Below are positions 1-7,432 of a stretch of 64,000 nt of DNA, in pieces. Both the position numbers and the translations under genes were made by a program. This DNA comes from JANQOH01 sp965200095 (lineage in GTDB: Bacteria > Pseudomonadota > Alphaproteobacteria > UBA7887), in assembly GCA_965200095.1 (NCBI GenBank), contig OZ241350.1:1798001-1862000 (forward strand). Reading direction: 5' to 3'. Every line of letters begins with the position of its first letter. The first letter of the stretch is position 1. The notes below the pieces were generated by a model. That model worked only from the letters and a program-made list of their open reading frames with translations, did no database searches and was not told the origin of the DNA.

Positions 1-291
1 ACGATACGCTGCGCCCGCAGCGAGCAGCGCTTGCGCGACCGCCGCGTGACGGGCCGCGTTGCGCGACTGTCGCACCGCGTCTCCGTCCCAATTCAGGCCC
101 AGCCAGCGCAGCCCCTCGAAAATGGCGGCGACCGCCGCCTCGGTGGAGCGCGCGCGGTCGGTATCCTCGACCCGCAACAGAAACCGGCCTCCATGCCGGC
201 GCGCGAAAAGCCAATTGAACAGCGCCGTCCGCGCGCCGCCGATATGCAGAATCCCCGTCGGCGAGGGCGCGAACCGGGTGACCACGCTCAT
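1..291 (-). CDS. gltX: Glutamyl-tRNA synthetase, N-terminal part (runs off the window)
   Basis: Charges tRNA-Glu with glutamate in the cytoplasm. The first 97 codons are present, read leftward from an ATG at 289-291; the rest lies outside the window. The class I synthetase entry is clear: VVTRFAPSPTG, then the HIGH-type signature as HIGGARTALFNW, then FLLRVEDTDRARS, the usual start of GltX/GluQ-type enzymes. A truncated glutamyl-Q tRNA(Asp) synthetase would begin in a similar way and cannot be excluded from 97 residues, but the position beside comEC and lexA fits gltX. The gene diverges from comEC across about 100 bp. Confidence 0.9.
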   Translation of the reverse strand, partial: MSVVTRFAPSPTGILHIGGARTALFNWLFARRHGGRFLLRVEDTDRARSTEAAVAAIFEGLRWLGLNWDGDAVRQSRNAARHAAVAQALLAAGAAYR

Positions 292-391
292 GCGCTATTC
301 TTCCTTTCCCCGGGGGGCGGAGCCGCCGCCGGTTGTGTAGCAGACCGGCGCATTCCGGGCGACGACCGGCAAAGCAGGGAGAGAAGCGCCC

Positions 392-2479
392 GTGCCCGCC
401 TGGCTCCACGGCCTGCTCATCGACGAACGGCATCGATGGTTCCTCTGGATACCCGTCGTCTTCGGCGTCGGGATAGGGGTCTATTTCGCCTTGCCGTTCG
501 AACCGTCGCCGTGGGTCGCTCCGGCGGCGGCGATGCCTGCGGCCGCCGCGGCATGGCTGACGCGCGAGCGTCTCGCCTTGTCCGCGCCGCTTGCCGCCGT
601 TGCGCTTGCCGCAGCCGGCGCGTCTGCGGCGGGCGCGCGCACTGTGCTGGTCGCCGCGCCCATCCTCGCGGCGGAGCACGGCCCGGCCGCCGTCCGCGGC
701 GAGGTCGCGTCCGTCGAACCGCTGCCATCCGGCTATCGCGTCATTATCGATGTCGCCGAAATATCCGGCCTCGCGCCGCCGCAACGCCCGGAACGGGTGC
801 GTCTCACCCTGCGCACGGGCGCGCCTCCGCCGCCGGGCCGCCCGATCGTCTTGCCGGCGGTGCTTCACCCGCCGCCTGCGCCGGCGGCGCCGGGGGGTTT
901 CGATTTCGCCCGCGCCCTCTACTTCCAGCGCATCGGCGCGCTGGGTTACGCCGTCGGGCCGCCGCAGTTCGACGACGATGCGCCGCCTGCGGGCGAGCGG
1001 CGGTCGCTGGCGGCGCTGCGCTACACTATCGCCAGCCGGATCGAGGCCGCGATGACCGCCGGCCGCGAGGACGACCCGGCCCGGATGCAGCGGGCGCGGG
1101 TGGCGGCTGCGCTGCTCACCGGGCTGCGCGCCGGCATCGACGAGACGGTGTTGAAGTGGCTCCGCGATTCGGGCCTCGCGCACCTGCTCGCCATTTCCGG
1201 GCTGCATCTCGGTCTCGTCGCGGGTCTGACCTTTTTCGTCCTGCGCTTGCTCCTGGCGCTCTCGGAGACGCTCGCCCTGCGCCGGCCGATCAAGAAATGG
1301 GCGGCTCTTGCGGCACTGGCCGCGGGCTTCGGCTATCTGTTGCTCACCGGCGCGACGATCCCCACCCAGCGGGCGTTCATTATGGTCGCGATGCTGTTGG
1401 CGGCCATCCTGATCGACCGCGAACCGCTCACCATGAGGCCCGTCGCGTGGGCTGCGCTGGTCATCCTGGCGTGGCGGCCCGAAAGCCTGACCGGCGCCAG
1501 CTTTCAGATGTCGTTCGCGGCGGTCACGGCGCTGGTCGCGTTCTACGAAGCCATCCGCGCAAGGAGTCTGCGCCGGGCGACGCCGCCCTCCCTGTGGCGG
1601 CGCCCGCTGGTCTATCTCGGCGCTGTCGCCGCAACCACCGTCGTCGCGAGTCTCGCGACCGCGCCGTTCGCCGCCTGGCACTTCAACCGCATCGCCGTCG
1701 TCGGCCTGGTGGCCAACTTCGTCGCCGTGCCCGCCACCGCATTCTGGATTATGCCTTGCGGTATGGTCGCGCTCCTCGCAATGCCGTTCGGACTCGAGGC
1801 GCCGGCGCTCGAAGCGATGGGGTGGGGGATCGGGCTGGTCATCGCCGTCGCCGAGGCGTGCGCCGGTCTTCCCCTGGCGGTGGCGTCGATACCGGCCGCG
1901 CCGGCGTCCGCCCTCATAGCCACCGTTTTCGGCGGCCTGTGGATCGCCATCTGGCGTCGACCCTGGCGTTTCTGCGGCGTCGCCGGCGTCGCGGCCGGCA
2001 TCGCGATCGCCATCGCCGCCCGCGGCCCCGACCTTCTGGTCGACGACACGGGCCGTCTCTTCGCGGTGCGTCCCGAGTCCGGCGGACTCGCCTTGTCCAC
2101 CGGAAGAACCGCCCGCTTCGCCGCCGGGGTCTGGCTCCGGCGCGCCGGCGTCGCCGAAGCGGCGCCGTGGCCCCCCGAAGATATGGCCTGCGACCGTCTG
2201 GCGTGCATTTTCGCGCCGCAAGGCGGCCCGGTGGTGGCTCTCGTCCACGACCCGCGCGCCCTCGCGGAGGACTGCGCCGTCGCCGACATCGTCGTCAGCG
2301 CGGCGCCGATCCGCGACGACTGCCCGGCGCCGCTCGTCATCGACCGGGACGACACGCAGCGGAACGGCGCTCACGCCGTCCGGTTCGGCGACGGCGAGGC
2401 GCCGCGGGCGGCGCATGCGAGAGGCGCCCGCGGCGCGCGCCCGTGGGTTGCCCCGCCGGAGAGCGACGCCGCTCAGTAG
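392..2479 (+). CDS. comEC: ComEC/Rec2-family DNA uptake channel protein
   Basis: A 695-residue inner-membrane protein expected to form the channel through which single-stranded DNA enters the cytoplasm in competent cells. It starts at a GTG (392-394) behind AGGGAGA. The N-terminus has hydrophobic helices and a DUF4131-like segment. The middle carries the competence-domain signature LAHLLAISGLHLGLVAG (about residues 262-278), followed by several more membrane helices. The C-terminal end is short and lacks an obvious metallo-beta-lactamase HxHxDH motif, so this is the short form common in alphaproteobacteria. The stop overlaps the end of the convergent lexA by 7 bp. No other competence genes are in the window, so active DNA uptake is not shown. 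Confidence 0.88.
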   Translation: MPAWLHGLLIDERHRWFLWIPVVFGVGIGVYFALPFEPSPWVAPAAAMPAAAAAWLTRERLALSAPLAAVALAAAGASAAGARTVLVAAPILAAEHGPAAVRGEVASVEPLPSGYRVIIDVAEISGLAPPQRPERVRLTLRTGAPPPPGRPIVLPAVLHPPPAPAAPGGFDFARALYFQRIGALGYAVGPPQFDDDAPPAGERRSLAALRYTIASRIEAAMTAGREDDPARMQRARVAAALLTGLRAGIDETVLKWLRDSGLAHLLAISGLHLGLVAGLTFFVLRLLLALSETLALRRPIKKWAALAALAAGFGYLLLTGATIPTQRAFIMVAMLLAAILIDREPLTMRPVAWAALVILAWRPESLTGASFQMSFAAVTALVAFYEAIRARSLRRATPPSLWRRPLVYLGAVAATTVVASLATAPFAAWHFNRIAVVGLVANFVAVPATAFWIMPCGMVALLAMPFGLEAPALEAMGWGIGLVIAVAEACAGLPLAVASIPAAPASALIATVFGGLWIAIWRRPWRFCGVAGVAAGIAIAIAARGPDLLVDDTGRLFAVRPESGGLALSTGRTARFAAGVWLRRAGVAEAAPWPPEDMACDRLACIFAPQGGPVVALVHDPRALAEDCAVADIVVSAAPIRDDCPAPLVIDRDDTQRNGAHAVRFGDGEAPRAAHARGARGARPWVAPPESDAAQ

Positions 2480-3162
2480 CGGCGCAGCAGGCCCACCAGC
2501 CGCCCCTGAACCTTGACGCGGTCCGGCCCGTAAATCTGCGTCTCGTAGTTCGGGTTCGCCGCCTCGAGGGCGACCGATTCGTTCTTGCGCCGCAAGCGCT
2601 TGAGAGTCGCCTCATGCTCGTCGATGAAGGCCACGACGATCTGCCCGTTCTCGGCGGTCTCCGCGCGCGCGACGATGGCGATATCGCCGTCCAGAATCCC
2701 CGCGTCCACCATCGAATCGCCCTCGACTTCCAGAGCGTAGTGCTCCCCGGGCCCGATCATCGAGGCGGGCAGGTCGACCTCGCGCTGCATCTCGCGCAGC
2801 GCCTCGATAGGCGTGCCGGCGGCGATCCGCCCGTAAAGCGGAAGGACCACCCCCCGGTCCCCCGCATCCGCTTCGGGGCCGGCCGTCGTCCCCGGGAAGT
2901 AACCCCGCACCACTTTCGCGGAGAATTCGCCTTTCGAAGAGCTGGCCTGCCGCGGAAGTTTCAGCACTTCCACCGCTCGCGCCCGGTGCGGAAGCCGGCG
3001 GATGAAACCCCGTTCCTCCAGGGCGGTGATCAGGCGGTGAATGCCGGACTTCGACTTCAACCCGACCGCGTCCTTCATTTCGTCGTAGCTCGGCGCGACT
3101 CCGGTGTTGTCCAGCTGCCCGTCGATATAGGTAAGAAGTTCGTGTTGTTTGCGTGTCAACAT
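2473..3162 (-). CDS. lexA: LexA repressor (SOS regulator, S24 peptidase)
   Basis: Transcriptional repressor of the SOS response that cuts itself when RecA is activated by DNA damage. The 229 residues carry the N-terminal winged helix (MLTRKQHELLTYI..., with LKSKSGIHRLITALEERGFI as recognition region), the Ala-Gly self-cleavage site in GRIAAGTP (A115-G116), the catalytic serine in VEGDSMVDAGI (S150) and the catalytic lysine in EATLKRL (K188). The gene reads leftward 99 bp downstream of moeA and has its own SOS box in that gap, so it is probably autoregulated. It converges on comEC with a 7-bp overlap. Confidence 0.97.
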   Translation of the reverse strand: MLTRKQHELLTYIDGQLDNTGVAPSYDEMKDAVGLKSKSGIHRLITALEERGFIRRLPHRARAVEVLKLPRQASSSKGEFSAKVVRGYFPGTTAGPEADAGDRGVVLPLYGRIAAGTPIEALREMQREVDLPASMIGPGEHYALEVEGDSMVDAGILDGDIAIVARAETAENGQIVVAFIDEHEATLKRLRRKNESVALEAANPNYETQIYGPDRVKVQGRLVGLLRRY

Positions 3163-3210
3163 GGCTGCGCTCGCTTCGTTCCCCCGGCGTCGGAATTGAC
3201 GGCGTGCGCC

Positions 3211-3225
3211 GTTCTATTTTGGTTC
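3211..3225 (-). promoter_or_regulatory. SOS box (LexA operator) upstream of lexA
   Basis: The direct repeat GTTC-TATTTTG-GTTC matches the alphaproteobacterial LexA operator GTTC-N7-GTTC exactly (GAAC-N7-GAAC on the coding strand). It lies 49-63 bp upstream of the lexA start codon, between moeA and lexA, as expected for autoregulation. Confidence 0.9.
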
Positions 3226-3261
3226 CGAACGCCGGTCAAGCGTTTTCGCCGCGGGAGCGCG

Positions 3262-4503
3262 CTAAAATCCGCCGACGCCCGCGGGGAACATCAGCGCCTC
3301 GACACGCTCCCCCGCTGCCGCCGGAGGCGCATGGGGCGGGCGCACCACCAGACAGTCGGCGCGCGCGAGCAGCGAAAGCATGGAACTGTCCTGCGCCGCG
3401 AACGGGTCGGCCAGACTCTCTCCCCCGGGCCCCGCCGACAACCGGCTGCGCAGATAATCCTCGCGTCGGTCGTTGGCCGGCAGGGACCGCGCAAGCGATA
3501 CGAGGCGGCGCGAGTCTCCGTCTCCCCGACTATCGGTTCCGGACATGCGGGCGAGCGCCGGGCGCAGGAACACCAGCGCGCAAACCAGCGCCGAAACCGG
3601 ATTCCCCGGCAACCCCATCACCGGCGCGCCGTCCAGCCTGCCGAACATCAGCGGTTTGCCGGGCCGCATGGCGATCCGCCAGAAATCCAGCGTCATTCCG
3701 GCATTCTCCAGGGCCCGGCGCACAAGGTCGCGCTCGCCCACCGAGACGCCGCCGGTCGTCAGCAGAAGGTCGTGGTTGCGCGCTCCGCGCGCCATCGCGC
3801 GCAGCGCGTCCTCCTCGTCCGGCGCCGTGCCGACGATGCTGGGCAGGGCGCCCCAGGCGCGCACCGCCGCCGCCAGACCGAGCGCGTTGGAGCTCACGAT
3901 CCGGTCGCGCCCGACGGGCTCGCCCGGCATGACGATTTCATCCCCTGTGGCGAGGATCGCCACCCGCGGCCGCCGCCTGACGATGAGCCACGGGTGGTTC
4001 ATCGCCGCCGCCAGGGCTACGTCGCGCGCGCCCAGCGCGCGGCCCTCCGGCAATCCGGGGTCGCCGGCGGCGAAATCCAGCCCCGCCTTGCGGACATACC
4101 GCCCCGGCTGCGCCGTTTCCTTCACCGTGATCGAATCGCCGTCGGCGTCGGCGTTCTCCTGAACGGCGATGGCGTCGGCGCCGTCCGGGACCGGCGCGCC
4201 GGTGAAAATGCGCACCGTTTCGCCCGCCCTTACGACCCCGTCGAATCCGGCGCCCGCCGCCGAAACGCCGACCTGGCGCAGCGCCGCGGGCGGCGACGCC
4301 ACGTCGGCGGCGCGCACCGCGTAGCCGTCCATCGCCGAGACATCGGCGGGCGGTTGGGTCCGTCGCGCGACCACCGGCGCGGCGAGAACCCGCCCCAGCG
4401 CCTCGGACACGGAGATCTGCTCGCCGGGCAGGGGTTCGAAAGCGTCCACGATCCGCGCTCGCGCCTCGGCGACGGGCATCAATGCGTTTCCCCCCGCCGT
4501 CAT
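3262..4503 (-). CDS. moeA: Molybdopterin molybdenumtransferase MoeA
   Basis: Inserts molybdate into adenylylated molybdopterin, the last step of Mo-cofactor synthesis. The protein has 413 residues with the usual family layout: PADVSAMDGYAVRAAD near residue 60, IFTGAPVPDGADAIAVQE, then the MoCF/MogA-like domain with ILATGDEIVMPGEPV, LTTGGVSVGERD and MRPGKPLMFGRLDG, GLPGNPVSALV. The start is the ATG at 4501-4503, which overlaps the stop of the preceding trpC-moaC gene as ATGA, so translation is probably coupled. A second in-frame ATG lies at 4477-4479. It is the last gene of the trp-moa run before lexA. Confidence 0.95.
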   Translation of the reverse strand: MTAGGNALMPVAEARARIVDAFEPLPGEQISVSEALGRVLAAPVVARRTQPPADVSAMDGYAVRAADVASPPAALRQVGVSAAGAGFDGVVRAGETVRIFTGAPVPDGADAIAVQENADADGDSITVKETAQPGRYVRKAGLDFAAGDPGLPEGRALGARDVALAAAMNHPWLIVRRRPRVAILATGDEIVMPGEPVGRDRIVSSNALGLAAAVRAWGALPSIVGTAPDEEDALRAMARGARNHDLLLTTGGVSVGERDLVRRALENAGMTLDFWRIAMRPGKPLMFGRLDGAPVMGLPGNPVSALVCALVFLRPALARMSGTDSRGDGDSRRLVSLARSLPANDRREDYLRSRLSAGPGGESLADPFAAQDSSMLSLLARADCLVVRPPHAPPAAAGERVEALMFPAGVGGF

Positions 4504-5753
4504 GCGGCGCTCCAGAGTCCCGACTTGCCGCCGGACTTGCGGAGAAGGCGCAGGCCGTCGATCCGCATCCCCCGGTCCACCGCCTTGCACATGTCGTAGA
4601 TCGTCAACGCCGCCACCGAAGCGGCCGTGAGCGCCTCCATTTCCACCCCGGTGCGCCCCACGATCCGGCACGTCGCGGCGATCTCCACCGCGGAGTCTTC
4701 CTCGCGGCATTCGAGGTCCACCGACACCGAAGTCAACGCCAGCGGGTGGCACAGGGGAATGAGTTCGGCGGTGCGCTTCGCCGCCATTATTCCCGCCAGC
4801 CGCGCCACTCCCAACACGTCGCCCTTGCGGTGATCCCCCGACCGGATCATGTCCAGCGTGCGCCGGTTCATGAACACCCGCGCGCCGGCCGTCGCAACGC
4901 GCCCGGTCTCCGGCTTGCCGCCGACCTCGACCATGGCCGCGCGGCCGGCGGCGTCGAAATGCGTGAACGCCGGCGGGGTCAGAAGGGACCGGGTCGCCGC
5001 CGTAACGTCGCTCTGGCGCATCAGCGATTCGCCGACCAGAAAACGGTTCGCGCCGGCGGCGCGCATCCGCGCGATGTCGCCCGGGTCGCGGATCCCGCTC
5101 TCGCACACGATCATGCGGTCCGCCGGAACCTGCGGCGCCAGCCGCTCCGTCGTCGCGAGGTCGACCTCCAGAGTCTTCAGGTTGCGGTTGTTGATGCCGA
5201 TCATCCGCCCCGGCAAGGCGAGGGCGCGCGATAATTCGTCGCCGTCATGGACCTCGATCAGACAATCCATGCCGAATCGCGCCGCCTCGCGGGCGAGGGC
5301 TCCGGCCGTCTCGTCATCCACCGCCGCCATGACGATCAGGATGCAGTCGGCGCCGAGCGCGCGCGTCTCGACGACCTGCCACGGGTCCACCATGAAGTCC
5401 TTGCGCAGCACCGGCAGGGAACAGGCGGCCCGCGCGGCCGCGAGGTCGGCGGCCTTGCCCCGGAAGCGGGTCTCTTCCGTAAGCACCGAAAGGCAGGCGG
5501 CGCCGCCGGCTTCGTAGGCGCGCGCCAGGGAGGGCGGGTCGAAATCGGCGCGGATGAGTCCCTTGCTGGGCGACGCCTTCTTGATCTCCGCGATCAGGCC
5601 GACGCCCTCCGCGGCGGCGAGGGCGTCGGCGAAGCCGCGCGGCGGCGCCGCCGCCGCGGCCTTCGCCTCCAGAGTCGCGCGCGGCGTTTGCGCCCTGGCG
5701 GCGGCGACGCGGCGGCGCTTGTCGGCGCACAGCCGCGCGAGGACATCGGTCAT
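4500..5753 (-). CDS. trpC: Indole-3-glycerol-phosphate synthase fused to MoaC (TrpC-MoaC)
   Basis: One uninterrupted 417-codon frame encodes two complete enzymes. Residues 1 to about 259 are TrpC (IAEIKKASPSKGLIR, LRKDFMVDPWQV, IEVHDGDEL, INNRNLKT, VCESGI, FLVGESLMRQ), which makes indole-3-glycerol phosphate from CdRP. Residues from about 262 to 417 are MoaC, cyclic pyranopterin monophosphate synthase (THFDAAGRAAMVEVGGK, HRKGDVLGVARLAGI, ELIPLCHPL, GVEMEALTAASVAALTIYDMCK, KSGGKSG). Between them there is no stop and no in-frame ATG, GTG or TTG: the nearest upstream is the Met of SLMRQ and the next Met lies inside the MoaC homology. The linker is only a few residues. The ATG overlaps the trpD stop (ATGA), and the stop overlaps moeA (ATGA). 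The usual arrangement is two separate genes. Confidence 0.9.
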   Translation of the reverse strand: MTDVLARLCADKRRRVAAARAQTPRATLEAKAAAAAPPRGFADALAAAEGVGLIAEIKKASPSKGLIRADFDPPSLARAYEAGGAACLSVLTEETRFRGKAADLAAARAACSLPVLRKDFMVDPWQVVETRALGADCILIVMAAVDDETAGALAREAARFGMDCLIEVHDGDELSRALALPGRMIGINNRNLKTLEVDLATTERLAPQVPADRMIVCESGIRDPGDIARMRAAGANRFLVGESLMRQSDVTAATRSLLTPPAFTHFDAAGRAAMVEVGGKPETGRVATAGARVFMNRRTLDMIRSGDHRKGDVLGVARLAGIMAAKRTAELIPLCHPLALTSVSVDLECREEDSAVEIAATCRIVGRTGVEMEALTAASVAALTIYDMCKAVDRGMRIDGLRLLRKSGGKSGLWSAA

Positions 5754-6772
5754 GCGCCGCTTCGGTTGGTAATGGCGACGAGCCGCTCGAGCACGCGCTG
5801 CGCCGAACCGTCGTCGAGCGCCGCGCCGGCGCGCGCGGCGCCTTCGGCGAGGTCGCCGGCCCGGCCCGCGACGACCAGAGCCGCGGCGGCGTTGAAGCGC
5901 ACGATGTCGCGAAAAGCGCCCGGCGCGCCGGCCAGCAGGTCGCGGATCGCCGCGGCGTTGTACTCCGGATCGCCGCCTTCGAGCGCCGCCGGGTCGGCGC
6001 GCTCCAGACCCGCGTCCTCCGGCGTCACCGTGAAGCGCGAGACCGCGCCGTCCCGGAGTTCGGCGACGAAGGTGGGGCCGGCGGTCGTCAGTTCGTCCAT
6101 CCCGTCGGCGCCGTGAACGACCCATGCCCGCTCCGACCCGAGCGCGCCGAGCACCGTCGCCAGGGGCTCCAGCCACCGTTCGGAGAACACGCCGATCAAC
6201 TGGCGCTTCGTTCCCGCCGGGTTCGAGAGCGGGCCGAGGAGGTTGAAAATCGTGCGCGTGCCGAGCTCGACGCGGGCGCCGGCGACATGGCGCATGGCGC
6301 CGTGGTGACGCGGCGCCATCAGGAAGCCGATGCCGGCGTCCGCCAGGGACTCTTCCACGAGCGGCATCGCGGCTTCGATGTTCACGCCGAGCGCGCGCAA
6401 CACGTCCGCCGACCCCGACCGCGACGACATCGCGCGGTTGCCGTGCTTGGCGACGGGAACGCCGCACGCCGCCGCCGCCAGCGCCGCTGCGGTCGAGATG
6501 TTGTAGGTGCCGCGCCCGTCGCCCCCGGTGCCGCAGGTGTCGATGGCGCCGGGCGGCGCCGTCACCGCCAGCGCTTTCTCGCGCATCGCCCGCGCTGCGC
6601 CCGCGATCTCCGCCGTCGTTTCGCCCCGCACCCGCAAGGCCATCAGGAAACCGCCGATCTGCGCCGCCGTCGCGCCGCCCGACATCATGATATCGAACGC
6701 CTCGCGGGCCTCCTCCTCGCTGAGCGCCTCCCCCGACGCGAGACGGGCCAGGGGGCGCTTGAAATCCGTCAT
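5750..6772 (-). CDS. trpD: Anthranilate phosphoribosyltransferase
   Basis: Transfers phosphoribose from PRPP to anthranilate, the second step of tryptophan synthesis. The protein has 340 residues with family signatures in order: DIMMSGGATAAQIGGFLMALR, the PRPP loop DTCGTGGDGRGTYNIST, VAKHGNRAMSSRSGSADVL, FLMAPRHHGAM, FNLLGPLSNPAGTKRQLIGV and VVHGADGMDELT. It follows trpG after an 8-bp gap, and its stop overlaps the trpC-moaC start as ATGA. It should be co-transcribed with both. Confidence 0.96.
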   Translation of the reverse strand: MTDFKRPLARLASGEALSEEEAREAFDIMMSGGATAAQIGGFLMALRVRGETTAEIAGAARAMREKALAVTAPPGAIDTCGTGGDGRGTYNISTAAALAAAACGVPVAKHGNRAMSSRSGSADVLRALGVNIEAAMPLVEESLADAGIGFLMAPRHHGAMRHVAGARVELGTRTIFNLLGPLSNPAGTKRQLIGVFSERWLEPLATVLGALGSERAWVVHGADGMDELTTAGPTFVAELRDGAVSRFTVTPEDAGLERADPAALEGGDPEYNAAAIRDLLAGAPGAFRDIVRFNAAAALVVAGRAGDLAEGAARAGAALDDGSAQRVLERLVAITNRSGA

Positions 6773-6780
6773 CCCGCCGC

Positions 6781-7374
6781 TCACGCCGCCGCGCGCCGGC
6801 GACGCACGCCGGCAATGTCGAGGAAATTGGCCAGCACCTCGTGCCCATATTCGGACGCGATGCTCTCGGGATGGAATTGCACCCCGTGAATCGGCAAATC
6901 GCGGTGACGGATCGCCATGATCGTTCCGTCTTCGGTATCGGCCGTCACGTCGAACACGCCCGGCAGGCTTTCCGGTTCGACCGTCAGCGAATGATAGCGC
7001 GTCGCCTCGAAAGGCGAGGGAAGGCCGGCGAACAGCGGCCCGCCGCGGTGGCGGACCGCGCTGAGTTTTCCGTGCATCGGCGCGTCGGCGCGCACGATGC
7101 GCGCGCCGAACGCCTGGGCGATCGTCTGGTGGCCCAGGCACACGCCGAGGAGCGGCGCCCGGCCCGCTGCGCGGCGCACCAGCTCCAGACAAATCCCCGC
7201 CTTGTCCGGGTCGCACGGTCCCGGCGACAGGACGATGGCCTCCGGCCGGCGGGCGAGGACCTCGTCGGGCGCGATCGCGTCGTTGCGCCACACCTCGGCC
7301 TCGGCGCCGAGTTCGCCGAGAAAGTGGACGAGGTTGTAGGAGAAACTGTCGTAGTTATCGATAAGGACGAGCAT
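6781..7374 (-). CDS. trpG: Anthranilate synthase glutamine amidotransferase component
   Basis: Supplies ammonia from glutamine to the anthranilate synthase TrpE subunit; it may also serve 4-amino-4-deoxychorismate synthase. The 197 residues form a complete class I amidotransferase: MLVLIDNYDSFSYNLVHFLGE start, LSPGPCDPDKAG, nucleophile Cys in GVCLGHQTIAQAFG and the His-Glu pair in VQFHPESIAS. No trpE lies upstream; the two restriction-methyltransferase genes and the antiporter operon are there instead. Either trpE is elsewhere or the insertion separated it. The promoter of the trp genes is not obvious in the 58 bp before the start. Confidence 0.95.
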   Translation of the reverse strand: MLVLIDNYDSFSYNLVHFLGELGAEAEVWRNDAIAPDEVLARRPEAIVLSPGPCDPDKAGICLELVRRAAGRAPLLGVCLGHQTIAQAFGARIVRADAPMHGKLSAVRHRGGPLFAGLPSPFEATRYHSLTVEPESLPGVFDVTADTEDGTIMAIRHRDLPIHGVQFHPESIASEYGHEVLANFLDIAGVRRRRAAA

Positions 7375-7432
7375 CGCCAGGGTCGCTTTCGCGCCGGGGA
7401 AGCTGCACTTGAAGCGTTTGCGCGGGGCTGCG

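Noticed and set aside
31..4599. Very long rightward open frame of 1522 codons
   Set aside because: It lies antisense or out of phase to gltX, comEC, lexA, moeA and trpC-moaC, and its product is rich in R, G and A. High GC content removes stops in the shadow frames.
4500..6848. 782-codon frame joining trpC-moaC with sequence upstream
   Set aside because: The part before residue 1 of TrpC is a shadow of trpD; only the last 417 codons are coding.
7375..7432. trp leader/attenuator before trpG
   Set aside because: No run of Trp codons or alternative hairpins could be found in the 58 bp.
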